Shown here: piece after piece, positions 9,505 to 18,249 of the stretch
How the letters are laid out: each line of letters opens with the position of its first letter
How positions within the stretch are numbered: the stretch's first letter is position 1
Assembly: GCF_030699305.1 (NCBI RefSeq)
Contig: NZ_JAUYNB010000038.1
Span: 124,001-188,000 of the forward strand
Direction of reading: 5' to 3'
Length of the DNA stretch: 64,000 bases
Source: Novosphingobium sp.
Lineage (GTDB): Bacteria > Pseudomonadota > Alphaproteobacteria > Sphingomonadales > Sphingomonadaceae
Program-made: the position numbers and the translations under genes
Notes under the pieces: generated by a model
Told to the model about the DNA's origin: nothing
Database searches by the model: none
Seen by the model: only the letters and a program-made list of their open reading frames with translations

Positions 9505-9843
9505 ATGGCCCGCAAACATTCGAAACATGATCCCTATGGCGACCTGGACCGGGAAGAAGAGGCCCCCAAGGCCGCGGTGCTCTGCTGGCTCTGTGGTCGG
9601 CCGACCGGCAAGACCATTGTCTGGCACCACCCCGTGCCCAAGAGCCGGGGTGGGCGCGACGTCGTTCCGATGCATCCCATTTGTCAGCAGACGCTGATTA
9701 CCAATTTCACGAATTCCGAACTGCAACGCCACGGGATGGAAGTATCGGGCCTGCTGGAGAACCCGACAGTGCGGAAATTTGTCGATTGGGTGGCAAACAA
9801 GGATCCCGATTTCACGGCGACCACGGCCAAGAAGAAACGCTGA
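9505..9843 (+). CDS. Small HNH endonuclease-like protein
   Basis: A 112-residue protein with a zinc-binding pair CWLC at ~28 and an HNH core: VWHHPVPKSRGGRD near 45, followed by MHPICQQ and a conserved TNSEL. This is the compact HNH layout found in stand-alone nucleases and in many uncharacterised bacterial proteins. The C-terminal tail is lysine-rich. The ATG at 9505 directly precedes a plausible protein start; an upstream start at 9469 would add 12 residues. No partner methylase or toxin-immunity gene is nearby, so its role is unknown. Confidence 0.75.
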   Translation: MARKHSKHDPYGDLDREEEAPKAAVLCWLCGRPTGKTIVWHHPVPKSRGGRDVVPMHPICQQTLITNFTNSELQRHGMEVSGLLENPTVRKFVDWVANKDPDFTATTAKKKR

Positions 9844-10031
9844 TCAGCCTGCGCTTCCGGCGCCCGCTGACCATTCAGACTGGAATGCGACAGGCTGGCG
9901 CGTCAAAATTCAAACTGAGTCACTATTCCTGGCCGGGAACATTGGAGCCACCGGGCGAGTTGGGGTAGATTGAGCCTCGGCTCTGGCAAGATGCAGGGTC
10001 ACCAAAGCGGGCGGCTTCAGGAGCGCGCGGC

Positions 10032-12377
10032 ATGACCAGTTTGCAACACGACCACGCATCCAGCGCCAAATCCGGCGCAAAGACTCCGGGAACGGTGATC
10101 GACCCCGTCTGCGGAATGACTGTCGATCCGGTAACCACACCGCATGCCGCCACTCTTGATGGGGTCCATCACTACTTCTGCAGCGCAAACTGTCTCGCGA
10201 AGTTCAAGGCTGATCCGGCGCGTTACCGCAGCGATGCGCCTCGCGCCGCTGAACCGGTGCCCGAAGGCGCCATCTGGACGTGCCCGATGCATCCGCAGAT
10301 CCAGCAGCCGGTCGCGGGGACGTGCCCGATTTGCGGCATGGCTCTGGAGCCGATGACGCCGACGCACAGCGATGGAACTTCGCCCGAATATGCCGACATG
10401 AAGCGGCGTTTTGTGATCGGCCTGATCCTCGCGCTTCCAGTGGTAGTCCTTGAAATGGGCGGACATCTGATCGGGCTGCGGCATTTGCTCGATGCAAACA
10501 TCAGCAATCTGATCCAGATGGTGCTGGCAACGCCGGTGGTGCTGTGGGCGGGCTGGCCGTTCTTCGAACGCGGCTGGGCATCCGTGAAAAGCCGTCACCT
10601 CAACATGTTCACGCTGATCGCGATGGGGACCGGCGTGGCATGGGCTTACAGCATGGCGGCGACGCTTGCGCCGGGAATATTTCCGGCCGCGTTCCGCGCG
10701 GCGGATGGCGCAGTTGCGGTCTATTTCGAGGCGGCTGCGGTGATTACTGTTTTGGTCCTGCTCGGCCAATTGCTTGAACTGCGCGCCCGCGAGACGACCA
10801 GTGGCGCGATCCGTGCATTGCTCGATCTGTCCCCCAAGCTTGCGCGCCGGGTCCGCGCCGACGGCAGCGACGAGGAAATCACGCTCGACCAGGTGCTGCT
10901 GGGTGACATCCTGCGCGTTCGTCCCGGCGAGAAGGTGCCAGTCGATGGTGTAGTGCTTGAGGGACGCGGCACGGTCGATGAATCGATGGTGACGGGCGAA
11001 TCCATGCCCGTAACCAAAGAGGCAGCATCGAAGTTGATCGGCGGCACGATCAACCAGACCGGCGGCCTTGTGATGCGCGCCGACAAGATCGGACGCGACA
11101 CGATGCTCGCGCGAATTGTCCAGATGGTCGCCGACGCACAGCGCAGCCGTGCACCTATCCAGCGACTGGCGGATACGGTTTCGGGCTGGTTCGTTCCAGC
11201 GGTGATTGCGGTCGCGGCGACAGCGTTCGTTGTGTGGTCGCTGATCGGTCCTACCCCGGCGATGGGCTATGGATTGATCGCGGCGGTTGCGGTGTTGATT
11301 ATCGCCTGTCCCTGCGCGCTCGGTCTGGCTACCCCAATGTCGATCATGGTTGGCGTCGGTCGCGGCGCACAGGCCGGGATCCTGATCAAGAACGCCGAGT
11401 CGCTTGAGCGCATGGAGAAGGTGGATACACTTGTCGTAGACAAGACGGGCACGCTTACGGAGGGCAAACCCGCCGTTGTCGCCATCGAGACTGTCGCCGG
11501 GTTCGACAAGGATGAAGTGCTGCGCCTTGCCGCAAGCCTCGAACGCAGCAGCGAGCATCCCCTGGCGCTCGCCATCGTCCGGGCCGCCGAAGACCAGAAC
11601 CTTGCCGTGACCGAACCGGGCGAGGTCGATCAGCCGGTTGGCAAGGGGATCACCGGTGTCGTCGATGGACACCGGCTGGTCGCTGGCAATGCGAGGTTTC
11701 TCGAAGAGCAGAACATTCCTACTTCCGAGTTGGCCGAGCGCGCCAATCACCTGCGCGCCGAAGGAGCGACTGCGATCTACCTCGGCGTCGATGGCAAGAT
11801 CGCCGGGGCTATCGGCATTGCCGATCCGATCAAGGCATCGACCCCCGCCGCGTTGAAGGCTTTGGGCAAGGCCGGGATCCACGTCATCATGCTGACCGGA
11901 GACAACCACGTCACCGCCGAGGCCATCGCCCGGAGGCTCGGCATCGACGATATCGAGGCCGATGTACTGCCCGACCAGAAGAGTGCGATCGTCAAGCGTT
12001 TGCGCGACGAGGGCCGGATCGTGGCAATGGCGGGCGACGGCGTGAACGATGCGCCCGCACTCGCCGCGGCCGATGTCGGCATTGCAATGGGATCGGGCAC
12101 CGACGTTGCGATCGAAAGTGCAGGCATCACCCTGCTGCAGGGCGATCTTACCGGAATCACGCGGGCGCGGCACCTCAGTCACGCAACCATGGCCAACATC
12201 CGGCAGAACCTGTTCTTCGCTTTCGCTTACAACGTGGCGGGCATCCCGGTGGCGGCGGGCGCGCTCTATCCGCTGTTTGGCATTATGCTCTCGCCCATCA
12301 TTGCAGCGGCGGCGATGGCACTGTCCTCGGTCAGCGTGATCACCAATGCGCTGCGCCTGCGGCGGATTGAACTGTGA
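10032..12377 (+). CDS. Copper-type P1B heavy-metal ATPase with YHS domain
   Basis: A 781-residue metal-exporting P-type ATPase. In place of a classic HMA domain, the N-terminus has a YHS domain (DPVCGMTV, FCSANC) and then a small metal-binding domain (CPMHP, CPICGMALEP). Core motifs are TGESMP (actuator), the transmembrane CPC (IACPCALGLATP), DKTGTLTEG (phosphorylation), SSEHPLA, TGDN and GDGVNDAPALA. The last membrane helices have YNVAG and MALSSVSV, typical of Cu(I)/Ag(I) pumps. AGGAG precedes the ATG. It stands alone, without an adjacent CueR or chaperone gene. Confidence 0.93.
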   Translation: MTSLQHDHASSAKSGAKTPGTVIDPVCGMTVDPVTTPHAATLDGVHHYFCSANCLAKFKADPARYRSDAPRAAEPVPEGAIWTCPMHPQIQQPVAGTCPICGMALEPMTPTHSDGTSPEYADMKRRFVIGLILALPVVVLEMGGHLIGLRHLLDANISNLIQMVLATPVVLWAGWPFFERGWASVKSRHLNMFTLIAMGTGVAWAYSMAATLAPGIFPAAFRAADGAVAVYFEAAAVITVLVLLGQLLELRARETTSGAIRALLDLSPKLARRVRADGSDEEITLDQVLLGDILRVRPGEKVPVDGVVLEGRGTVDESMVTGESMPVTKEAASKLIGGTINQTGGLVMRADKIGRDTMLARIVQMVADAQRSRAPIQRLADTVSGWFVPAVIAVAATAFVVWSLIGPTPAMGYGLIAAVAVLIIACPCALGLATPMSIMVGVGRGAQAGILIKNAESLERMEKVDTLVVDKTGTLTEGKPAVVAIETVAGFDKDEVLRLAASLERSSEHPLALAIVRAAEDQNLAVTEPGEVDQPVGKGITGVVDGHRLVAGNARFLEEQNIPTSELAERANHLRAEGATAIYLGVDGKIAGAIGIADPIKASTPAALKALGKAGIHVIMLTGDNHVTAEAIARRLGIDDIEADVLPDQKSAIVKRLRDEGRIVAMAGDGVNDAPALAAADVGIAMGSGTDVAIESAGITLLQGDLTGITRARHLSHATMANIRQNLFFAFAYNVAGIPVAAGALYPLFGIMLSPIIAAAAMALSSVSVITNALRLRRIEL

Positions 12378-12400
12378 GGTTTCATCGAACCGCACAGGGC

Positions 12401-12454
12401 AGAGGTGTCAGTCTGATGCGAACCGCTCCCTGCCGGTCAAGCGCGCACTGAGCT
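12401..12454. repeat. Dispersed intergenic repeat, copy 1
   Basis: GATGCGAACCGCTCCCTGCC followed by GGTCAAGCG closely matches the stretch at 48319-48360 (GATGCGAAACGCTCTCTGCC then GGTCAAGCG), including a shared GAGGT-TCAGTC before it. Both copies are non-coding. This is probably a decayed or dispersed genomic repeat. Confidence 0.6.
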
Positions 12455-12485
12455 GCTGCGCGGCCGGCATTTCTCCGACTTCCCG

Positions 12486-13211
12486 TTATCGGCTGATCGC
12501 GCCGTGCCCGAGCCACCCGGCCAGCAGTTTGCTGGCCGTGGCCGGCTTTTCCAGCGTTACCAGATGGCCGCAATCCTCGATCACGGTCAGGCGGCAGCCG
12601 GGAATCGCGGCCAGCATTTCGTGCTGGTGCGCTTCGGTGGCGATGCCGTCCTGACGGCCCCAGACCAGCAGCGTCGGGCAGGGAATCGCGGCCAGGCCGG
12701 GGCGGCTGTCAGGGCGGGTCATGATCGCGCGTTGCTGGCGCAGGAAGCGCTCGGCTCCGGTCTCGCGCGCCATGCGGCGGACAATGCCGAGCAGCATTTC
12801 ATCTTCGCGCCGGGCCGGGTGGAGCAGGATCGGCACGCGCTCCTCAACCACCTGATCGAACCGGCCCGCTTCAACCAGCCGGATGTAACCCTGCCGCCGC
12901 TCGGTCTGCGCGGGCAGGTCGGCGGGGGCAAGCGTGCTGAACAGCACCAGGCTGCGCACCCGCTGCGGCGCGCGGCGCAGCACTTCAAACGCCACGAATC
13001 CGCCCATCGCGTGTGTGACCAGATCGAACCGGTCAGGCATTTCCGCCAGCAGTCGCGCAGCCATGCCGCCGATGGTGTCATCGCGGCCATGATCGGCAAT
13101 ACGCAGGTCATAGTCGCTGCTCAGCGCCTCGATCTGCGGTGTCCAGCAGGCGGCGGTAAGGAGTTGGCCGGATGCGAGGACGACGGCAGGGCGCTGGCGT
13201 GCATCGGTCAT
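12486..13211 (-). CDS. Alpha/beta-hydrolase fold protein lacking the nucleophile Ser
   Basis: A 241-residue alpha/beta-hydrolase. The nucleophile elbow reads THAMGGF (near residue 86) where active hydrolases have GHSMGG, so the usual Ser is Ala. The acid (WGRQDG, ~190) and the His (DCGHLVTLE, ~220) are present. RutD-type proteins also tolerate Ala at this site, so the protein may be a lyase, decarboxylase or assisting factor and not an esterase. The ATG at 13211 directly follows the stop of the 2-hydroxyacid dehydrogenase. It is the last gene of a four-gene minus-strand operon with a kinase-like protein and an enolase-like protein. Confidence 0.85.
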   Translation of the reverse strand: MTDARQRPAVVLASGQLLTAACWTPQIEALSSDYDLRIADHGRDDTIGGMAARLLAEMPDRFDLVTHAMGGFVAFEVLRRAPQRVRSLVLFSTLAPADLPAQTERRQGYIRLVEAGRFDQVVEERVPILLHPARREDEMLLGIVRRMARETGAERFLRQQRAIMTRPDSRPGLAAIPCPTLLVWGRQDGIATEAHQHEMLAAIPGCRLTVIEDCGHLVTLEKPATASKLLAGWLGHGAISR

Positions 13212-13212
13212 G

Positions 13213-14154
13213 TCAGGCCACCCGGTGCAGCAGGTCGGCACCCTGCGCGACCCGGCGGGCGTTCTCGAATGCCACGATCATGCTGCGGCGCAGCGTTTCC
13301 TGCGTGATCCAGGCGACGTGCGGCGTAACCAGCACGTTGGGCAGGGCGAACAGCGGATTGTCGGCGGACGCGGGTTCGGCGCCGAATACGTCAAGCCCCG
13401 CGCCGGCCAGCATGCCGCTGGTCAGCGCGGCGTGGAGCGCGGCTTCGTCCACCAGCCCGCCGCGCGCGGTGTTCACCAGCACCGCACCGGGCTTCATGGC
13501 CGCCAGCGCGGCGCTGTCGATGATCCGTTCGGTCGCGCCGGTCAGCGGGACATGCAGCGACAGGATGTCGCTGTGGGTGAGCAATTCCGCGAACGACACC
13601 GCTACCCCCGGCAGGTCCGGCTTGGGACTGTTCGCCGTGTAGATCACCCGCGCGCCCAGCGCGATCAGCGCCGGAGCCAGCAACTGCGGGATTGCGCCAT
13701 AGCCCAGGAAGCCCACGGTGCGTCCGCCGATCTCACCCACGCGGTCCACCAGCGCCGCATCGGGGTGCCAGCCGTTCCCGGCGCGGGTCAGCGGATCAAG
13801 ATAGGCCAACTGGCGCAGCGCACCCAGCATCAGCCCCATCGTCAGTTCGGCCACGGCCTGGCTGTTGGTGCCGGGCATGTTGCACACCGCAATCCCGCGC
13901 GCGCGGGCCGCGTCCAGATCGATCGTGTTCACCCCCACGCCGATCTTCTGGATCAGCTTCAACTGCGGGGCCGCGTCCATCATCTGCGCGGTCACCGGTT
14001 TCAGCACGTGCAGCAGCACCGCCGCATCGGCGATTTCGCGCATGAACGCGGCTGCGTCATCCTCATCGACGATGGCGACGGCTACCGCCCCCCGGCTCTG
14101 TTCGATGATCGCGGCGAAGCCTGGGCTGGCGCGATACTGGAGGACGGCTTTCAT
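13213..14154 (-). CDS. D-isomer-specific 2-hydroxyacid dehydrogenase
   Basis: A 313-residue NAD(P)-dependent dehydrogenase of the SerA/formate dehydrogenase superfamily. The Rossmann glycine motif is GFLGYGAI near residue 148. The catalytic triad is visible as Arg in NTARGGLVDE, Glu in VFGAEP and His in TPHVAW. It interconverts a 2-hydroxy acid and a 2-keto acid. It overlaps the enolase-like gene by four bases, so it probably acts on a compound made or used by that enzyme. The exact substrate is unknown. Confidence 0.9.
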   Translation of the reverse strand: MKAVLQYRASPGFAAIIEQSRGAVAVAIVDEDDAAAFMREIADAAVLLHVLKPVTAQMMDAAPQLKLIQKIGVGVNTIDLDAARARGIAVCNMPGTNSQAVAELTMGLMLGALRQLAYLDPLTRAGNGWHPDAALVDRVGEIGGRTVGFLGYGAIPQLLAPALIALGARVIYTANSPKPDLPGVAVSFAELLTHSDILSLHVPLTGATERIIDSAALAAMKPGAVLVNTARGGLVDEAALHAALTSGMLAGAGLDVFGAEPASADNPLFALPNVLVTPHVAWITQETLRRSMIVAFENARRVAQGADLLHRVA

Positions 14155-15452
14155 CGCGCCAGTTTGGCCCGCACAGCCGCCGGGAAGGCGTCGATCCCGG
14201 CATAGCTGGCAGCGCTGCCGAGCTGCTCCTCGATCCGCAGCAGTTCATTCCATTTTGCCATGCGTTCCGACCTTGCAAACGATCCGACCTTGATCTGCCC
14301 TGCGTCCCAGCCGACTGCAAGGTGCGCGATGCTGACATCTTCGGTTTCGCCGCTGCGGGCTGAAACAATCGTGGCCCAGCCTGCATTGCGCGCGGCGGTC
14401 AGCGCGGCGGCGGCTTCGCTGACGGTGCCGATCTGGTTGACCTTGATCAGTGCGGCGTTGCACGCCCCGCCTGCCAGTGCCCGTTCCACCCGGGCGGCAT
14501 TGGTGACAAGGAAATCATCGCCGATGATCTGGATTTCATCGCCCAGCAGCGCGGTCGCGCGGGCCATACCGGCCATGTCGTCCTGTCCGACCGGGTCTTC
14601 GATCGAGATCAGCGGATATTTTCGCACCCACTGCGCCACCCGGTCGACCATCTCGTCCGTGGTGAGCGTGCGGTTATCGAGCGGCAAGCGATAGCCATCG
14701 CCCGCGCTCAGTTCGTTCGCGGCGATGTCGAGCGAGATGTAGACGTCCTCTCCGCCCCGATAGCCGGCGCGTTCGATCGCGCGGGTCAGGAACACCAGGG
14801 CCTGTTCGTTCGAGGTGAAGTTGGGCCACCATCCGCCTTCGTCAGCGGTTCCGGCCAGCAGTCCGGCCTCTTCCATCAATGCGCCCGCCGCGCGGTAGAC
14901 ATCGGCGGTCATTTCCAGCGCGCGGACCATCGATCCGGCGCGCGGGCACATCACCATGAAGTCCTGCACATCGGTGCGCCGTCCGGCATGCGCCCCGCCG
15001 CCGAAAATCTGGATTTCGGGCAGCGGCAGGCGCACCGGCCTGTCCTGCGCCAGCCAGCGCCAGGTCGGCTCGCCCGCGGCGGCGGCGGCGGCGTGGAGCA
15101 CTGCGAGCGAAACGGCGACGGTCGCGTTCGCGCCCAGCCGCGCCTTGTTCGGTGTGCCGTCCAGTTCGCAGAGCGCGGCGTCGACTGCTGCCTGATCGGC
15201 AGCGTCCAGGCCGGTCAGGCGCGGGGCGATCTCGGCGCGCGTCTGGGCCACTGCGTTCGCCACGCCCATCCCGGCAAGGTGCGTGCCGCCATCGCGCAAG
15301 TCGATTGCCTCATGCGCGCCGCGCGATGCCCCGGCCGGAGCGCTCGCGCGGCCCAGCGCGCCGCCCGCCAGTTCGACTTCGGCTTCGACGGTGGGGCGGC
15401 CGCGCGAATCCCAGATGGCGCGGGCGTGAACCTTGGTGATCGTGGTCTTCAT
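14151..15452 (-). CDS. Enolase paralogue with altered active site
   Basis: A 433-residue enolase superfamily protein of full enolase length (DSRGRPTVEAEV, APAGASRGAHEA, ADEGGWWPN, IEDPVGQDD, IKVNQIGT, RSERMAKWNELL). Metal ligands and both lysines appear present. Two catalytic positions differ from classical enolase: the QEFM glutamate is Asp (DVQDFMV), and the SHRSGET histidine is Ala (VSARSGET). This is probably not the glycolytic enzyme but a paralogue for another phosphorylated hydroxy acid. The ATG at 15452 overlaps the upstream kinase-like gene by ATGA and the downstream dehydrogenase overlaps its stop, so coupling is tight. Confidence 0.9.
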   Translation of the reverse strand: MKTTITKVHARAIWDSRGRPTVEAEVELAGGALGRASAPAGASRGAHEAIDLRDGGTHLAGMGVANAVAQTRAEIAPRLTGLDAADQAAVDAALCELDGTPNKARLGANATVAVSLAVLHAAAAAAGEPTWRWLAQDRPVRLPLPEIQIFGGGAHAGRRTDVQDFMVMCPRAGSMVRALEMTADVYRAAGALMEEAGLLAGTADEGGWWPNFTSNEQALVFLTRAIERAGYRGGEDVYISLDIAANELSAGDGYRLPLDNRTLTTDEMVDRVAQWVRKYPLISIEDPVGQDDMAGMARATALLGDEIQIIGDDFLVTNAARVERALAGGACNAALIKVNQIGTVSEAAAALTAARNAGWATIVSARSGETEDVSIAHLAVGWDAGQIKVGSFARSERMAKWNELLRIEEQLGSAASYAGIDAFPAAVRAKLAR

Positions 15453-16453
15453 GGATGTCCTGTCAGTTGGCGCCAGTGGTCGCCAAACCCGGCAAGCGTG
15501 GTCGGCGGGGTTTGCAGAAGCTCTCGGGCGGCGCGGCGCACCCGGTCCCGATCCGCTTCGGCGGTGAGGTATTCGACGGGTGAGCGGCCATCGATCCGCG
15601 CCAGCAGGATCGCCGCCAGCAGCGCGATCGTGCGCTGCTCGATCCCGGTGCGCAGCGCGGGCGCGGTCCGGCCCAGATAAGCGCTGTGCAACGCGGCAAA
15701 AGCGGCATCGGTTTGCGGCTGCCACTGCGGATGCCAGATCCCTTTCAGCAGCAGGTGCGTGGCGCAGAACGCCAGGTCGAAGGCGGGATCGCCGTACCAC
15801 GCGCATTCGGCGTCGATCAGCACCGGTCCCGCCCGGCCGCACAGGATGTTCTTTGGGCTGACGTCGCCGTGAACCAGCGCGTCGCGCGTCGCGAGTGTCT
15901 GCCTGGCGATCCCTTCCAGCACGTCCGCCAGATCGGGATGCGCGCGCGCGGTGTGGAGCAGGTAGGGCTCGATCCGCAGCGCCGTGAACAGGGCGTCTGT
16001 GGGGAAGCGTTCGGCCATGGCCGGATCGGCGCGGGTTGCCGTGTGGATCGCGGCGAGCGCGTGGCCGACTGCGGCGGCGAACCCCGGATCGATCCGGCCG
16101 GCCGCCAGTTCCGCCTTCCACACCGGGTTATCCTCGGGCGGGAACCAGTCCATGAAAAATACATGTTCGTCCGCCAGTTCGGCAATCACGCGCGGCACAG
16201 TCAGCCCGGCGGCGCGGGCGACGGCCAACCACTCCACTTCGTAGTGCGAACGGTCGACAGGCGCCTCCCAGACCGTCGCCACCCGCAGCCGGGGCAGCGC
16301 GCGCTTGGCGCAAAGCGTGCCTGCGGCCGTATCGATCCGGAACACGTCGCACGATACCCCGCCGGACAGGGCGGTGATGACCGGAAGCTCTCCGGCAGCA
16401 AGCAGGCCTGCGCGGCGCAAACATTCGGCAATGGCGGCGTGATTCTCGCTCAT
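15449..16453 (-). CDS. Aminoglycoside/choline-kinase-like phosphotransferase
   Basis: A 334-residue protein kinase-like small-molecule kinase of the APH/choline kinase fold. The catalytic loop HGDVSPKNIL is near residue 200 and the metal-binding Asp is in LIDAEC about 14 residues later; a candidate ATP-binding Lys is in TLCAKRAL. It would phosphorylate a hydroxyl group of a small molecule. As first gene of the operon, it could make the phosphorylated substrate of the enolase-like protein. The ATG at 16453 is preferred over a GTG at 16459. The promoter carries a TTAG-N4-CTAA site starting 10 bases upstream. Confidence 0.85.
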   Translation of the reverse strand: MSENHAAIAECLRRAGLLAAGELPVITALSGGVSCDVFRIDTAAGTLCAKRALPRLRVATVWEAPVDRSHYEVEWLAVARAAGLTVPRVIAELADEHVFFMDWFPPEDNPVWKAELAAGRIDPGFAAAVGHALAAIHTATRADPAMAERFPTDALFTALRIEPYLLHTARAHPDLADVLEGIARQTLATRDALVHGDVSPKNILCGRAGPVLIDAECAWYGDPAFDLAFCATHLLLKGIWHPQWQPQTDAAFAALHSAYLGRTAPALRTGIEQRTIALLAAILLARIDGRSPVEYLTAEADRDRVRRAARELLQTPPTTLAGFGDHWRQLTGHP

Positions 16454-16462
16454 GGTCACTCA

Positions 16463-16476
16463 CTTAGATGACTAAG
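16463..16476. promoter_or_regulatory. Operator-like palindrome A1 (CTTAG-ATGA-CTAAG)
   Basis: A perfect 5-bp inverted repeat with a 4-base spacer, 10 bases before the start codon of the kinase-like gene. It matches the cluster A consensus TTAG-N4-CTAA. Such sites are typical for MarR dimers; the likely binder is the MarR protein encoded at 19053. Confidence 0.7.
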
Positions 16477-16520
16477 CATTAGCCTGCGCAGGCCCCTCAA
16501 TCAACCCTTGCTGTAGTTAA

Positions 16521-16536
16521 TTAGAATGCTATGCAT
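16521..16536. promoter_or_regulatory. Operator-like palindrome A2 (TTAG-AATG-CTAT)
   Basis: TTAGAATGCTATGCAT lies 44 bases before the alpha/beta hydrolase start at 16580. It has one mismatch to TTAG-N4-CTAA and strongly resembles site A5 upstream of the TonB receptor (AATTAGAGTGCTAAGCAT). It serves the plus-strand side of the divergent promoter region. Confidence 0.6.
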
Positions 16537-16579
16537 TAGGCGTATCGGCCGCTTGAGCCGCACCGCGCGAGGATCTGCC

Positions 16580-17716
16580 ATGTTCGATGACACGCCATTG
16601 AAAGCGACCGTTGACCACCGCTTCGTCAGCTCCGCATCGCCCACCGCCCCCCGGATCATGGCCGGTGGCAATCCGTGCCAGGGGATCTACTGGACGCCCA
16701 AAGGCACCCCGCGTCCGAAAGTGGCGCTGATCGCGACCCACTACAACGTCGATTTTGCCGAGCACTATATGGCCCCCTATATTGCCGCGCGGGGGTTCGG
16801 GTTCCTCGGCTGGAACACGCGCTATCGCGGGTTTGAGGACCAGTTCCTGCTGGAGCACGCGATTCTCGACATTCTGGTCGGGATGCGCTGGCTGAAGGAA
16901 GTGGCCGGGGTCGAACAGATCGTGCTTCTGGGCAATTCGGGCGGTGGCTCGCTGATGGGGGCCTATCAGGGTGAGGCAATCGCCGCGACGCTGGCGGGCG
17001 AACTCAGCGGGGCGGGGGCGGAGGCTTATGCTTCGCTGATTCCGGCGCAGCTTTACATTTCGCTCAACGCCCATGTCGGCCGCCCCGAAGTCCTGACCGA
17101 CTGGATGGATGCCTCGGTCGCGGACGAGACGGACCCGGTGCCGACAATTGCCGAGCTTGATCCGTTCAATCCGGACAATGGGCCGCCCTATTCATCCGAA
17201 TTCGTGGCAAAATATCGCGCCGCGCAGCGCGCCCGCAACCAGCGCATCACCGATTGGGCCAGGACCGAACTCGCGCGGCTCAACGCGGCGGGAGTGCCGG
17301 ACCGGCTGTTCCCGATGTTCCGCTGCTGGGGTGACTTGCGCTGCATCGATCCCACGCTCGACCCGTCGGACCGGCTGCCCAACATGTGTTATCGCGGCGA
17401 TCCGAAAATCGCCAACAAGACGCCCAGCATCGGGCGGGTCAACACGATCAGGACCTGGCTGTCGATGTGGAGCCTGGAAACGTCGAAGTGCCAGGGCGCA
17501 CCGCACCTCGCAAAATTCCAGCTGCCCGCGCTGGTGATCCAGGGCACGGGCGATACCGGGGTGTTCCCCAGCGATGCCACCCGGATCTTCGACGCGGTCG
17601 GATCGGCCGACAAGCAGATCGAACTGATCCCCGGCGCGCATTATTTCGAGGATTCCCCCGCGCATCGCAATGTGGCGGCGGACCTGATCGCCGACTGGAT
17701 CCGCGCGAAACTCTGA
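16580..17716 (+). CDS. Alpha/beta hydrolase (cluster A member of a paralogous pair)
   Basis: A 378-residue alpha/beta hydrolase. The nucleophile elbow is LLGNSGGGSL near residue 118, the acid is in GTGDTGVFP and the His in GAHYFED near the C-terminus. The product at 52950-54101 is a clear relative: both share NTRYRG/NSRYRG, a TDWMD/TEWMD segment, PPY-EF-A-YRAAQ and DPSDR-PN-CY-GDP. A large insertion between the core and the C-terminal triad is shared. GAGG precedes the ATG. The reaction may be ester or C-C bond hydrolysis of a ring-cleavage product; this is inferred from the neighbouring VOC and ligase genes. Confidence 0.87.
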   Translation: MFDDTPLKATVDHRFVSSASPTAPRIMAGGNPCQGIYWTPKGTPRPKVALIATHYNVDFAEHYMAPYIAARGFGFLGWNTRYRGFEDQFLLEHAILDILVGMRWLKEVAGVEQIVLLGNSGGGSLMGAYQGEAIAATLAGELSGAGAEAYASLIPAQLYISLNAHVGRPEVLTDWMDASVADETDPVPTIAELDPFNPDNGPPYSSEFVAKYRAAQRARNQRITDWARTELARLNAAGVPDRLFPMFRCWGDLRCIDPTLDPSDRLPNMCYRGDPKIANKTPSIGRVNTIRTWLSMWSLETSKCQGAPHLAKFQLPALVIQGTGDTGVFPSDATRIFDAVGSADKQIELIPGAHYFEDSPAHRNVAADLIADWIRAKL

Positions 17717-17751
17717 CCCCGCCGCCCGACCGAGCGGCGCGGCCCGGAACG

Positions 17752-18249
17752 CTACCCGATAGCGTAGATGAAGTGGCGGATGCCCCATGGCATGCGGTGG
17801 CCGATGCCGACCGCCAGGATGCCGTTGAGCCAGCCATAGCGTTGGTCCGCAACTTCGAACACGGGGGCGATCCGGATGTAGTACTGCCCTGGATCGACAT
17901 CGTTCCGGCCCGCACGGAATGCCGCGCCGACGTCCGGCGGGATCGCGGTGCGGCCGGTATAAGTGACATAGATCATCGCGCCGTCATCGGTCTGCCAGAT
18001 CGCGCGGGCATCGAACGTGCCGACGGCGTTGCCATCGGGCGCGGTCCCGGCCATCGACCAGTTGCCGCCGCCGGGCAGAATCGCACCGCGCAGCCGGTCC
18101 CCGGCGAATGAACCGCCGGTGACATAGCCGACGCGCCGTTCGGCCCACGGCGATTGGCCAAGCGACATGATCGCGCCTTCCACGTGAAAATCGGCAGTGC
18201 AGAGCGGCGTGCCGAGCAAATGCGGCCAGTCAGCGTTGGGCGTGGTCAT
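17752..18249 (-). CDS. DUF3237 family protein
   Basis: A 165-residue protein with the DUF3237/UPF0311 layout: an early F-V-EGAI, GGSFAGDRLRGAILPGGGNW, DARAIWQTDDGAMIYVTYTG, and a C-terminal GWLNGILAVGIG. Members form small beta-barrels, often found with catabolic genes, with no settled reaction. The start overlaps the stop of the LeuD-like gene by ATGA, so the two are co-translated from the promoter at about 18.9 kb. Confidence 0.85.
   Translation of the reverse strand: MTTPNADWPHLLGTPLCTADFHVEGAIMSLGQSPWAERRVGYVTGGSFAGDRLRGAILPGGGNWSMAGTAPDGNAVGTFDARAIWQTDDGAMIYVTYTGRTAIPPDVGAAFRAGRNDVDPGQYYIRIAPVFEVADQRYGWLNGILAVGIGHRMPWGIRHFIYAIG

Noticed and set aside
10017..12395. 792-codon minus-strand open frame opposite the copper ATPase
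   Set aside because: It mirrors the ATPase codon for codon and has a composition rich in Arg, His and Asp without any domain.
14151..15452. Phosphonate or phosphinothricin-type biosynthesis suggested by an enolase-like and a 2-hydroxyacid dehydrogenase gene
   Set aside because: No PEP mutase, phosphonopyruvate decarboxylase or CMP-transferase gene is present in the window.
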